A stretch of 64,000 nt of DNA from contig OZ220707.1 in the NCBI GenBank assembly GCA_965116685.1, forward strand, positions 2,852,001-2,916,000, given 5' to 3'. A program made the translations under genes and the position numbers. Below the pieces are notes generated by a model. It did no database searches, had not been told where the DNA came from, and worked only from the letters and a program-made list of their open reading frames with translations. This document shows, piece by piece, positions 17,565-26,895 of this stretch. Source of the stretch: Bin80 sp965116685 (GTDB lineage: Bacteria; Bacteroidota; Rhodothermia; Rhodothermales; Bin80). Position 1 is the stretch's first letter, and the number at the start of each line of letters is the position of its first letter.

Positions 17565-19373
17565 TTACCTGTCGGTGTCCTCTTTTTTTGGGCGTTTCGT
17601 CTTGATTCGTTGGGTGTAATTTCCGATGTTGAGTTCCAACGCCTGGAAGACCTTCCGTTGGAATGGTTTCAGGTCTGCATCTTGTTTGAGTAGGATACAG
17701 TGGGTTTTATTTTGTGGAAGTACCGTGGTCACGCGGTTCTGGTGGTTGAGCGCTACCTTGAGCGTTCCCCAGCTCCGATGAATCTGATGGGTTCGCAGTT
17801 GACTCCGAATCAGGTGAGCCGTATGAAAGGCAAGGATCGACAGGAACAGGTGTGCCTCAATCCGCTCTTGCTTCCGATGGTAAATGGGGCGTAATCCGAG
17901 GTCGGATTTGATGGTACGGAAGGTTTGTTCAATCTCATTCAACCTCCAGTAGGTGCGTGCAACCTTTTTGCAAGGCCACTTGGTGTGACTGGTTCGCACG
18001 ATATAGCCCCCCGAAGCATTCGTGCATTCGTCAAAGGCCGATCGACGCTGGATGCGAATGGATTGCGCATTCGGACTGTCTTTTTTCTGACCTACCGTCA
18101 CCGCGTACTGATACGCAACCTTTTTATATTTCTCAACCAGTCGCCCGACCTTCTTTTGGACGACCTCATACGTCTTGGGTCGCCCCTTTACGGTCAGGCC
18201 CTCGTTCAGGTGCGCAATGGCTTCTTCAAATTGCGCACGCTTGGTCTGGAGGATCTGATCACCGACGGCCTGCCGGGCCGCACTATGCAGATACACACGT
18301 TGCTCTTGATCGTCCTTGCCAACCGCCCACGCACGCACCAGGGTCTTCGTGCTGGTTTCAAACACTTGATCGGGTTCGCGCTCGGGGACCGGTGGGGTCT
18401 TGGCCCGCTCCACGCAGATCCAACCCAGCCCCTGCTCCTTCAAATACGCCAGATTCGCCTCGGTTGCAATACCCGCGTCCATGATGACCGTAGGTTGGGC
18501 CCCAGCCAACTGCGCAATCGCCTGTTTCAGCGTACCGGGCTCACTGGCATTGCCGGGAAGAATGTTGGCGGTGCGAGGAAACCCGGATGCGTCAAGAGTC
18601 AGGGCTAACGTCACCAGCGGACAATTCGATCGCTTCTCTTTACTGCGTCCATATTGGAGTAACGTCCCTTGTTGGCGACCGGTATAGAAGGTATTCGTCA
18701 GATCATAAAAGACAATGGTTTCGCCAAATCCCAACAGTTCTCTGGTGTGTCCAAAAAGTTCATCCATGATGGACTTGTGGTGTTTGTACAGCAGGTCTCC
18801 GACATCGTAGAGCGATCGCTCACTCGGGAGTTTTGCACGAAGAAGTTCCAAGATGCTGGAGCGCTCGCGCATCCATTCGTGGGTTTGCCGTTCACTTCCC
18901 GGGGAAAGCATCCGTCCGACGACCAGCGCCGTCGCCCAGTGGATCTGATCTTCATTCAAGTGCAGGTCTTGAAGAATCTCGGCGAAACCCAAACGCTGCA
19001 ACGCCTGCAACGCCACACGCTCACCCCCAACGGTTCGCGTATCGGTGTGATGAATCTCGTACGTGAGAATGGAATCCCGATCATCCCGCGGATCGTCTGG
19101 ATCATACCCCTTGGCCTGGAGACGTTGGATGATTTCCTGACTGACTTTTCGGAGCGCCTCATCTTCAAGAAACAGCGGTTCATACCCCCGCAAGCCATCC
19201 ATAACAAGTCGGGACAGGGTCCGCCACTGTGTCTGGGGGATGCTGAAATCCTGGCCAAGATTGAGCAGGGTACGCTGTTTGGACATCCCATTCACCCGAT
19301 GGGATTCCACCAGGGAAAAGGTGTCGGCTTTGATCCCGGATTTCAGGGTTCGAGATTTCGACCGGATATACAT
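17565..19373 (-). CDS. IS1634-family transposase
   Basis: The protein has 602 residues from the ATG giving MYIRSKSRTLKSGIKADTFS; the frame is open for 52 more codons upstream (to 19529), but that extension has no family features. Family-like blocks are YEIHHTDTRTVGGERVALQ, ETIVFYDLTNTFYTGRQQG with the first Asp, PTVIMDAGIATEANLAYL with the second, and a C-terminal RLNEIEQTFRTIKSDLGLRP with the catalytic Glu and an HLFLSILAFH motif. The gene is intact and occupies the core of the palindromic composite. Its terminal repeat CTACACCAGTTTGCAA forms the inner edge of both arms. Confidence 0.87.
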   Translation of the reverse strand: MYIRSKSRTLKSGIKADTFSLVESHRVNGMSKQRTLLNLGQDFSIPQTQWRTLSRLVMDGLRGYEPLFLEDEALRKVSQEIIQRLQAKGYDPDDPRDDRDSILTYEIHHTDTRTVGGERVALQALQRLGFAEILQDLHLNEDQIHWATALVVGRMLSPGSERQTHEWMRERSSILELLRAKLPSERSLYDVGDLLYKHHKSIMDELFGHTRELLGFGETIVFYDLTNTFYTGRQQGTLLQYGRSKEKRSNCPLVTLALTLDASGFPRTANILPGNASEPGTLKQAIAQLAGAQPTVIMDAGIATEANLAYLKEQGLGWICVERAKTPPVPEREPDQVFETSTKTLVRAWAVGKDDQEQRVYLHSAARQAVGDQILQTKRAQFEEAIAHLNEGLTVKGRPKTYEVVQKKVGRLVEKYKKVAYQYAVTVGQKKDSPNAQSIRIQRRSAFDECTNASGGYIVRTSHTKWPCKKVARTYWRLNEIEQTFRTIKSDLGLRPIYHRKQERIEAHLFLSILAFHTAHLIRSQLRTHQIHRSWGTLKVALNHQNRVTTVLPQNKTHCILLKQDADLKPFQRKVFQALELNIGNYTQRIKTKRPKKEDTDR

Positions 19374-19574
19374 AAACCAGGGGTAGATTTGATGGATTTT
19401 ACAGGGATTGAGTGGAAAGGTTCCGCAAAAATCCACTATTTCAAGAGATTTTGAAACAAATACCAGAAAAAGATGAATTTGTGCGAAAAATGGCCGATTT
19501 AACCCCTGAAATGGGCAAATTGAGGGCAAAAATCTCTAAATTAACGCAAGATGTCAGTCAGTATCTGACCGAAT

Positions 19575-21077
19575 TTGCAAACTGGTGTAGTATAGCAGGT
19601 TCCAGTTCTGGGTAATATGTATTGTTTTGGTTACATTTTGTTATAATATAGGACAGATAGCCACGAAGAAGGATCCTTGAGCAATTGCGACGGCTGATCA
19701 ATCTGGTGTACGCATGCTAGGCCATAGGCCATAATGCTCAATATTTGAATTCGTCGGAGCTGCCATAATCTTGCGACTCGGGCTCGCGGTAATCGCTACC
19801 GAAAAGTTTGCACATGGGCTCTCCATCTTTGCTTGGGGATCCTTCTGCGTGGCTATTCTGTCGTATTGATAGTTCATGCAGTCTGAACGGGGGATTGCAT
19901 GGCCTCCCATAGAAAGCCGGCCAGTTCGCGGGCAAGTGCAACCACCGCGACTTTGGGCGGCTTTCGTTTGGTCAGTGCTCGGTATCGTTGGTGTAAACGT
20001 TTTTGTGCCCGCTGGCTAATGGCCACGGTTCGGGCACTGCATTGCTTCTGCCGTTCAGCAAGGGATATACTGATCCGGGGATAGTGTATGTATTTCCAGG
20101 CTGCACTCACCAAGGCTTTCCGCGCATGGACATTTCCAGTCTTGGTGATCGAACCAGACCGAACGGTGTTCCCCGATGAACGCTGAGATGGAACCAGTCC
20201 CAGATAGGCCATCAGGGCGGTCGGTTTTTCAAACCGCCGCAAGTCACCGATCTCGCAGACCAGTTGCATGGCCGTAATCAGTCCAATGCCGCGAAAGCCC
20301 TGCAGAATCTGGATCGGTTCCTGAAACCTGATGGACTCGGACGCAGTCCGTATCTGCTGTTCCACCTCCCGAACCCGTGACTGGATATAGGTAATATCCG
20401 CCAGGTTTCCCTGTAATACCTGCGCGTCGTTGGGCTGATCCAGTTCGACCTTATTGATCCAAACCATAAACTTTTGCGTCCAGTTGCCTCCTGCATTATA
20501 GCTGTGTCCACGGCCATGCAAAAAATGAATGACTTGCATTTTGGATCGGTGGAGATTCTTCATCAGCGCTTCACGACTCCTGACCAGACTCCGGACAGAT
20601 CTCAATTCCGAATCCAGAATAAAACATTCGCTCAAAAGACCCGCCGCAAAGTACTCGGCCAGCTTCCTGGCATCGCGCCGGTCTGTTTTAATTCGATCCC
20701 CTGTGCGCCGAGGAATAGAACCCGGCGCAATGATGGCACAATCAACGCCCAGGGCAGTCAGCGCTTCGTAGAGCGCCGTGCCGCAAAAAGACGCTTCGTA
20801 GCAACAACGGAAATCATCGTATTTAGACCGCATTGATGCCACAAATCTGGACAGACGTTCCGGCTTTTGTGCGGAAAACTCCCGCTCATCACAGAAACGC
20901 CGCAGATCCGCATCATAAACGCACGATGCAATCGTGGCACGGTGAACGTCCAGTCCGATAAAGTAACGCGTCTGAGAAGAAGGGGATGTGGGTTGGGATA
21001 GCATAGTAATTGAAAGTTAGGTTCAGCAGTAAGGATAAGGCTCGGCTGAGGAACCTGCTATGCTATTATATCTTGCG
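19575..21077 (-). repeat. Inverted arm B (IS110/IS1111-type copy)
   Basis: This is the inverse copy of arm A with identical length (1503 bp). It carries the second IS110-type transposase and the same noncoding tail (19596-19873), so it also carries a second copy of the candidate guide-RNA region. Near-identity of the arms indicates recent duplication or ongoing gene conversion. Confidence 0.8.
19874..21004 (-). CDS. IS110-family (IS1111-group-like) transposase, copy B
   Basis: This is the second, inverted copy of the 376-residue DEDD transposase at 16057-17187. The catalytic motifs are the same (GLDVHRATIASC; CYEASFCG; KTDRRDARKLA; GSITKTGNVHARKAL), and I see one substitution near residue 49 (Arg here, Gln in copy A). 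The frame is intact. With copy A it forms a large inverted repeat around the IS1634 element. Confidence 0.9.
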   Translation of the reverse strand: MLSQPTSPSSQTRYFIGLDVHRATIASCVYDADLRRFCDEREFSAQKPERLSRFVASMRSKYDDFRCCYEASFCGTALYEALTALGVDCAIIAPGSIPRRTGDRIKTDRRDARKLAEYFAAGLLSECFILDSELRSVRSLVRSREALMKNLHRSKMQVIHFLHGRGHSYNAGGNWTQKFMVWINKVELDQPNDAQVLQGNLADITYIQSRVREVEQQIRTASESIRFQEPIQILQGFRGIGLITAMQLVCEIGDLRRFEKPTALMAYLGLVPSQRSSGNTVRSGSITKTGNVHARKALVSAAWKYIHYPRISISLAERQKQCSARTVAISQRAQKRLHQRYRALTKRKPPKVAVVALARELAGFLWEAMQSPVQTA

Positions 21078-21670
21078 GTAAGCTGTTTTTCCATGCGGCG
21101 GCGCTCCTGCTTTGGACGTTCTTCCCCCTTCTTCGGACGCCCACGCTTGCGTTTCTTCGGAGCCGATTCCGCCTCTTTTTTCTTCGGAACGGGCTTCTGC
21201 CTGGCCTCAATCGCCGTCGAATCCCGCGAAATATGCCCAACCAGCTCCCCCTCGTATCCTTTTTTGATCAACGCCATATGAATCCGGTTCGGTAACTGCA
21301 TCTGGGAAAACTCCTTGAATGCACGCGAGAACGTGGATTCACTTGGCACATCCTGATCACTGGACCAACCACAAATGGACCGAAGCACCTTGTCCATTAG
21401 AAGCCGTTCTCGTAACCCAGAGGTGGTTGGGATATTCAACACCATCTTCGCGATAAACGTCCGAGCAAGGGTCACACGATGGGCCGGCGGGCGTCCTCCA
21501 TACCGGCCCCTCACTCTACCGCGTAGATGGTCCTCTACACACACCATCTCCAGCACCAGCACCAGAGTCTGGTACCGCTTGGGTAACGAACCCATTTGCG
21601 TTTCCAACCAGGGGAACAGTTCCTGTTGGCAGGTGATATAACACCTTCGTATCTTGTCGGTAAGGGACAT
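21078..21670 (-). pseudogene. IS5-like DDE transposase, 5' part
   Basis: This encodes the N-terminal part starting MSLTDKIRRCYITCQQELF; an ATG four codons upstream (21682) is possible. It includes KMVLNIPTTSGLRERLLMD, PSESTFSRAFKEF and GHISRDSTAIEARQKP with the first catalytic Asp, followed by a basic linker rich in Lys/Arg. The native frame stops matching at 21078, where the composite element begins; beyond that the frame runs into IS110 end sequence. Joined to 15430-15979 it gives 381 codons including the stop. Confidence 0.85.
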
Positions 21671-21900
21671 GGAAACCTCCATCTTTTGTTGGACTTTAGG
21701 ATGTCCTGAAAATACGAAATTTGGAGGCTTCCACCCCCTTGCTTTTAGAGATTGAGGGCATATTCCCACGCGCTCAAAAAAAAAACGCGGATCCATGCCC
21801 CATCTTGTTCCCCAACCCAGATTCGTCAACGACAACCAAACCCCAAAAAAGTCAAGGTTTTTCAAAAAATACCCCGATTCAGAGGTTTTGCAAGAGGCTC

Positions 21901-22401
21901 ATTTGTGTATTCAATTTTCTTTACTTTCCCAAGGGTGCAAGTCGACGATGTTGCAGTTCTACGTGACGTCGTGCTTCCCGCTGGCGTACCTGATCAATCC
22001 CATCATTGAGATATTTGATCAAATGAAAACGATCCTGAATCAGGTTGGCATCCGGGAAGTCCTCCTTTGCAGGGTGATGTAGGCTTTCCATCTATCGGTT
22101 GTAATGGTCTTTAAGGTTGCCTTTGATCCCCTAGGAGGGGGGCTAACATAAATTTTGTACTCACTTTATTCCGACCTTCGCCCACGTCAAATACCACGCC
22201 ATGCTTCGTATCACTGACAATAGTGGCATAGGTATGCCCACGCTGAATCGCCTTTTCATATTTCTCGATGAGCATCTCAGACCAACTGTACCGCTGGTTC
22301 GCGGCGGCATCCATTGAAGCCGGAACAAGATTCAAACCGATTCGTGGGAGGGAACGATTTACAATCTTGGACGAACAACTCAAGAATCTCAAACGTAACA
22401 C
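21901..22401 (-). pseudogene. ISL3 transposase relic, middle part
   Basis: The complement strand encodes AIQRGHTYATIVSDTKHGVV (FDVGEGR follows) and, in shifted frames, TITTDRWKAYI and DFPDANLIQDRFHLIKYL. These are the central DDE blocks of ISL3 transposases. There are several frameshifts and stops. It continues, beyond the IS5-like insertion, into the C-terminal relic at 14784-15166. The N-terminal part is missing or too diverged to see. Confidence 0.7.
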
Positions 22402-22485
22402 CGTTAATAATCATCCTCGTCATTCATTTACGTCTTCCGTTGTCAACATAGATATTAGAACACTACCTAATCCCCCAGAGAACCA

Positions 22486-23658
22486 ATGCCCGAATGCACG
22501 TTGAACGAAGTCCCTTCCGCGTATACCGAAGGCTATACCAGAGCTGCTGCGATCAACAAGAGGCTCGCCGACATCTACGTCCGGCACACCCGGATCGGCG
22601 ATCCCCTGGCGGACGCGGCGGCGAAGGACCTTAGCTCGCTGTCGCAAGGGGAGGTGTCGCGGTTCATCAAGGCTGGCATGAATCGGGACGAGAGCATTTT
22701 TTGCAAGGCGCCGAAGTCGCTACGCGATCTTTTCGCCGAACCTGAGCCGTCTTGGCTCGACTATGAGGCCTTCCGGTTGGGCTCCGGCGTTTTCCTGGCT
22801 AATGTCGTCAACATCTTCGCCGCATTCGTTGCCGGGACACTGATTGACGGCTTCTCAACGCTAATCAGCGAATCCTTCGTCCAGACGGGGCGCATCTTCG
22901 ACTACGGTGTCAGGCGACTTAGGCAGAACAACCGGCACCAAGTGGAGATATTCTGGCCGGAAGGGATGCAACGGGACGGCGCCGGCTGGAAGCTGTCGGT
23001 CCGAATTCGGTTAATCCATGCGCAGGTCCGGTATCTGCTGAGCCAGTCCCCGGAATGGGATTTCAATAGCCACGGGACACCGATCAGTGCCGCCCACATG
23101 GGCTATGCGCTCGCCTGTTTCTCCGCGCGGACGTTGAAGCACTCGGAAACCTTGGGCTCGGTCTATTCTAGGGAAGAGCGGGAGAGCTTCTGCGCCGTAT
23201 GGCGCTATTCTGGACATCTCATGGGCGTTCCCGACGACATCCTCTACACCGAAGAAGAAGATGCTCTGAGATGGTTCTCCATCGGGTCTGCCTGCGAGCC
23301 GGCACCCAGCGAGAGCGCCGTGATCATGACCCATGCGCTCATCAGGTCCGCGCCCCTGGTTGCGGGGATCACGGATCCGGCCGAGCGGGTGAAGATGGTC
23401 AGGAGGACCATCTACCCCGTCACCCGCCTTCTGGTCGGCGGGGACCTCGCGGACCAGCTGAAGATCCCAAGAAATGGAATACTCAAGATGCGGCTCGCGC
23501 TGTTCAAGTTCCGCCTGAACAACATGATCGGCAAACTCCTGCGGCCAGGTGACCACGGACTGGCGGCGGCCTTTGGTGCGTCGATGTACGAAAACGCGGG
23601 AGGCCTGCGCTACGACATGCCCGACCATGCGCACGCCGATAAATCCTCGCATTGGTAG
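22486..23658 (+). CDS. Oxygenase MpaB family (DUF2236) protein
   Basis: The protein has 390 residues and no signal peptide. It resembles DUF2236/MpaB-family proteins, which include the heme-dependent latex-clearing dioxygenase Lcp. It shows VRIRLIHAQVRYLLSQ, where the His in the R-x-x-H motif is the expected heme-ligand position, then GTPISAAHMGYALACFS and VWRYSGHLMGVPDDILY. Function here is unknown; an oxidative role is a family inference. Base composition is clearly richer in GC than the surrounding genes, and the gene is bracketed by ISL3 remnants (21901-22401 and 23719-24535). I read it as a horizontally acquired cargo gene. The start follows an AT-rich spacer without a strong ribosome site. 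Confidence 0.75.
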   Translation: MPECTLNEVPSAYTEGYTRAAAINKRLADIYVRHTRIGDPLADAAAKDLSSLSQGEVSRFIKAGMNRDESIFCKAPKSLRDLFAEPEPSWLDYEAFRLGSGVFLANVVNIFAAFVAGTLIDGFSTLISESFVQTGRIFDYGVRRLRQNNRHQVEIFWPEGMQRDGAGWKLSVRIRLIHAQVRYLLSQSPEWDFNSHGTPISAAHMGYALACFSARTLKHSETLGSVYSREERESFCAVWRYSGHLMGVPDDILYTEEEDALRWFSIGSACEPAPSESAVIMTHALIRSAPLVAGITDPAERVKMVRRTIYPVTRLLVGGDLADQLKIPRNGILKMRLALFKFRLNNMIGKLLRPGDHGLAAAFGASMYENAGGLRYDMPDHAHADKSSHW

Positions 23659-23718
23659 CCGTCCTTGTGGGAGCGCTCTTGGCTCAAGAGTATGATGTTC
23701 GGGTTCATCTGCTGGGTA

Positions 23719-24535
23719 TCAAGCCTGCAAAGAGTAACCAATCCAACCTTCTGCGTCAAGAAGCCGATGAAAGCGATCATGAATCAGTGTCACGTTGGGA
23801 AATACCGTTTTAACGGCCTGAATATAGGCCTTCCACATATCAATCGTGATCGTTTCCACAACGTCCTTGATCTCCGAAAAAATGCGCTCTAACAGTGCAA
23901 TTGTGCCTTTTTTGGTCCGTCCCGCCCCCATATCAATAACGACACCACGCTTCGCATCACTCACGATAGTTGCGTACACATGGCCTCGCTTTATTGCCTT
24001 CTCATCTATACTCATGTGGCAAATTCCCGCCGAAGATCGTCGTCGCAGTCCACCTCAACACTGCGATGCATCATCCGATTGAGTTGGTTAAATCCACACC
24101 GAAGCAGCTTGGCTGTTTTGGTCTGAGTCTTGGTGCCTTCAGCAAATCAATTGCCCACCACTCAAAGGAATACCTCACTCGACTCGACGCATCTGCCCAG
24201 GGAATCTGAATGGTCTTAATCCCCGCAGAAGATTTGATCCGAGGAATCCGACAGTGAACAAAACACTTACATTGAAACCACTCCAGATGGCGCCAAACAC
24301 GCTCTCTACGATGATCGTACAGCGCCCCAGTCTTATCCGTCTCTGGACAAACAAGATCCTCCCTCGAATGCGATAGATAGACATCTGCTCGGTGATTCTC
24401 CGTATCCAGAATCACCCGATCAGCCTCCCAGTCGCAAGGTATACCGCATCATTAAGTCCGTAATCGTATCGGTCATGAAAATGATTAACTTCCGTTCAAC
24501 CAAAATTAAACACTCCACACAAATGGGATAGAAAT
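23719..24535 (-). pseudogene. ISL3 transposase relic, N-terminal two-thirds, with IS left end
   Basis: The complement strand begins MTDTITDLMMRYTLRLG (ATG near 24476), shifts frame into DWEADRVILDTENHRADVYL and CPETDKTGALYDHRRERVW, and after another break gives SIDEKAIKRGHVYATIVSD to TVFPNVTLIHDRFH. It is very similar to the ISL3 copy at 370-5525. The IS end, with complement TTCTATCCCATTTGTGTGG, lies near 24513-24533. The C-terminal third is missing. At least two frameshifts make it nonfunctional. Confidence 0.8.
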
Positions 24536-24595
24536 AAAAAGTTAATGGACGCTGGACACTCTTGAGTTGGGCGATTTTTTGAAGTCTACAGATTT

Positions 24596-25930
24596 TTAAT
24601 TGGTGATCTGATGTGCCGCATGGATTCCATTGCGAATACAATCTGGAATACCCACACCATCCATGTAATTGCCCGCGAGATAGAGGCTCGAATGAGAGCT
24701 CGCAATCTCACGGATTTTTTTAATTCGCCCGACATGCCCAAGTGTATATTGGGGCAGCGCGGCGGGGAAGCGGTGAATCCTGGTGAATAGGGGATCTGCG
24801 ATAATCCCCAGCGCCTGTTCCATTTCTGCACACGCCTGTGCAAGTATAACCTTGTCGGTCATCTTCGTACCGCGTAAGTAGAGTCTGAACAGTAAATGAT
24901 CGACAGGTGCGCGTCCTGCGAGCTTGGTCGCACTCCAGGTGCACGCGGCCACAGAAGTGAGTTGATCGGAGGCGACCATATGACCATATCCGTTGAGCGG
25001 CTTGGGGGCATCTGTCTGCTGGTAGGCCAGATGAACCATCGTGCCTGCATGATATGGAATTTGGTGAAGGAGTCTGGCTAGTTCTGGAATCACTGAATGA
25101 GTGATCGCCGCCGCACTCCAGGCAGGTATGGCTAGAATGATGTCGGTGGCCGACAGAGGAGCATACCCGGCGATGCTGACCTTCCAGTGTGTACCTATTT
25201 TTGTGATGGCCGTAGCCTTATGTCCGGGGCGGATGCTGTTTTCGTTGACCATGGCCAGGGTGGTGATTAAAGAGGACAGTCCATCTGGAAGGCTTAGGAG
25301 CGGGGAGGTGGGCTCCTGAGTGGGCATTCGGCCAACTCCAAGGAGGACGCTGCCATACTTTGATTCAAGATTCATCGTATGCGGCAGGAGTGCCTTCATA
25401 CTGAGCTCGTCGGCACGCCCCCCGGCAAGTCCGCCAAGGAGAGGCTCAATCAGGCCAAAGAAGACTTCCCGGCCAAACCGTCTGATGAAGAAGTCTTGAA
25501 TCGATTCGTCTGCACCATTCGTTTGAGGCGGGAGCAAAAATTCTGCAAGTACGCGCAGCTTACCCTGGAGGCTGATCAGGGGAGAACTGAGGAGCGGCCA
25601 AATCCGGCCCGGTACCAGCCCACTCATCCCCTCCGGCATCGAATATAATCTGTGCCCTCGTCGCAGGTATGCCCCCCGCTGATCTTTGTTTGTCTTTTGG
25701 AGAGAAAGTCCCAGAGCTTTGCACAGATGTATTGCTTCAGGCTTGCGAGCCAGAAATACATCTGGCCCATGCTCCATCAGGAAGCCGTTAAATCGTTCGG
25801 TATGGATGCATCCTCCCAATCGGTCGTTCTGCTCCAGAAGTATGATCTCGGGAGGATCGGGAGACTGACGCAGTGCCCAGGCAGCACTCAGTCCCGTAAT
25901 GCCACCCCCGATGATGACGACGCGGGTCAT
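24596..25930 (-). CDS. hemY: Protoporphyrinogen/coproporphyrinogen III oxidase (FAD, HemY/CgoX type)
   Basis: This 444-residue flavoprotein begins with the FAD-binding motif VVIIGGGITGLSAAWAL, followed by LLEQNDRLGGCIHTERF and the family segment EHGPDVFLARKPEA. The C-terminus ends SSLYLAGNYMDGVGIPDC, the typical FAD-contact region. It oxidises protoporphyrinogen IX, or coproporphyrinogen III in organisms using the coproporphyrin branch, with oxygen as acceptor. It is the last gene of the heme operon and overlaps hemH by 4 bp. An ISL3 relic ends about 60 bp downstream of its stop, so the insertion spared the operon. Given hemQ and hemH in the same operon, coproporphyrinogen is the likelier substrate (inference). 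Confidence 0.93.
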   Translation of the reverse strand: MTRVVIIGGGITGLSAAWALRQSPDPPEIILLEQNDRLGGCIHTERFNGFLMEHGPDVFLARKPEAIHLCKALGLSLQKTNKDQRGAYLRRGHRLYSMPEGMSGLVPGRIWPLLSSPLISLQGKLRVLAEFLLPPQTNGADESIQDFFIRRFGREVFFGLIEPLLGGLAGGRADELSMKALLPHTMNLESKYGSVLLGVGRMPTQEPTSPLLSLPDGLSSLITTLAMVNENSIRPGHKATAITKIGTHWKVSIAGYAPLSATDIILAIPAWSAAAITHSVIPELARLLHQIPYHAGTMVHLAYQQTDAPKPLNGYGHMVASDQLTSVAACTWSATKLAGRAPVDHLLFRLYLRGTKMTDKVILAQACAEMEQALGIIADPLFTRIHRFPAALPQYTLGHVGRIKKIREIASSHSSLYLAGNYMDGVGIPDCIRNGIHAAHQITN

Positions 25931-26895
25931 GCGACCAGCCAGCCAGCATCCACAGCCTGTTTGCGGATCAACCTTGCCAGAGCCTCAACAAAAAGGGGAT
26001 CACTATTGAGCGAGGGAGGGCGCTCCAGACGCATATGGTGTTCTTCTGCAACGGCCTGGGCTTCAATGTCAATATCGTAGAGCACCTCAACGTGATCAGA
26101 CACAAAGCCCACAGGGATACTGATCACATTCCGGATTCCCTTGTTGGCCAACTCAACTAGGTAATCCTCCAATTGCGGTCCAAGCCATGGTTCGGGGCTT
26201 CGCCCTTCAGATTGATAACACCAGGACCATTGATCCAGAGTAAGTCCGGCGGCTTGTGCGGTGAGGGAGGCAGTTTCACGGCATTGGGTGGGGTAGGGGT
26301 CGTTTTCTTGTACAATTCGAGTGGGCAGACTGTGAGCACTGAAGACCACATGCACATTGGTCCGGTCCTCTTCAGGAAATCGATCCAGACCAATGCGGAC
26401 CCGTTTGGCGAATGCCTCAATCAATCTCGGGTCATCATGATAGCTCTGGATATGGGAAAAATCAATCTGGCCGCGATAGAAGTTGAGTCCCGCATCTATT
26501 TTTTTCTGATATTTCGCAATACTCATTCCACTGTACTGGGGCGCAAGGACCACACTGACGGACCGGGTAATTCCGTCCTCAATCATATGACCGACCGTTT
26601 CTTCAATCCATGGAGCCCAGTGACGCATCCCCAGGTAGGGTTTGAAGTGCATGGGTCCATTGGGTGGATTCAGCAAATCCATTACAGCGCCGGTTGTTTC
26701 GGTAGTCAGATCCAAAAGTGGAGAGGATCCTCCGATCAACCGGTAATTGCGTGTAATCTCCTCAATCAGCGCTTTTGATGTCGTCCGGCCGGCACGAATA
26801 TCAGCCAGGTAGCCAGGTATATCTTCGAGGCAATCCGGCCCCCCATAGGCCATAAACAAAATGCCAATCGGTTTTTCAGGATTAACCATGGTCAT
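25927..26895 (-). CDS. hemH: Ferrochelatase (HemH/CpfC)
   Basis: This 322-residue soluble ferrochelatase carries AYGGPDCLEDIPGYL near the N-terminus, APQYSGMSIAKYQKKID, the catalytic FSAHSLP with His188, WCYQSEGRSPEPWLGP, and the C-terminal PVGFVSDHVEVLYDIDIE with the conserved Glu. It inserts ferrous iron into protoporphyrin IX or coproporphyrin III. The gene overlaps the end of hemE by 14 bp; an internal ATG two codons downstream (26889) would reduce the overlap. The overlap with hemY indicates translational coupling. Confidence 0.95.
   Translation of the reverse strand: MTMVNPEKPIGILFMAYGGPDCLEDIPGYLADIRAGRTTSKALIEEITRNYRLIGGSSPLLDLTTETTGAVMDLLNPPNGPMHFKPYLGMRHWAPWIEETVGHMIEDGITRSVSVVLAPQYSGMSIAKYQKKIDAGLNFYRGQIDFSHIQSYHDDPRLIEAFAKRVRIGLDRFPEEDRTNVHVVFSAHSLPTRIVQENDPYPTQCRETASLTAQAAGLTLDQWSWCYQSEGRSPEPWLGPQLEDYLVELANKGIRNVISIPVGFVSDHVEVLYDIDIEAQAVAEEHHMRLERPPSLNSDPLFVEALARLIRKQAVDAGWLVA

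Larger units (their letters stand above)
15984..21077. mobile_element. Palindromic composite: IS110 > IS1634 < IS110, flanked by GTAA
   Basis: This 5094-bp insertion has two 1503-bp inverted arms (15984-17486 and 19575-21077), each containing one IS110-type transposase gene. They surround a 2088-bp core with an IS1634-type transposase. It is bordered by a 4-bp direct repeat GTAA, and its removal restores the interrupted IS5-like transposase frame. Which transposase moved the unit is unclear. IS110 recombinases usually do not create such duplications, while IS1634-type DDE enzymes do. Confidence 0.8.
15167..21900 (-). mobile_element. IS5-like insertion sequence, itself interrupted by a composite element
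   Basis: The terminal inverted repeats are GAGCCTCTTGCAAAACCT at 15167-15184 and its exact complement at 21883-21900. Removing the internal 5094-bp insertion plus one GTAA leaves an IS of about 1.64 kb with one transposase gene. It is inserted in an older ISL3 transposase (relics on both sides). I could not identify a clean target duplication. Confidence 0.82.
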
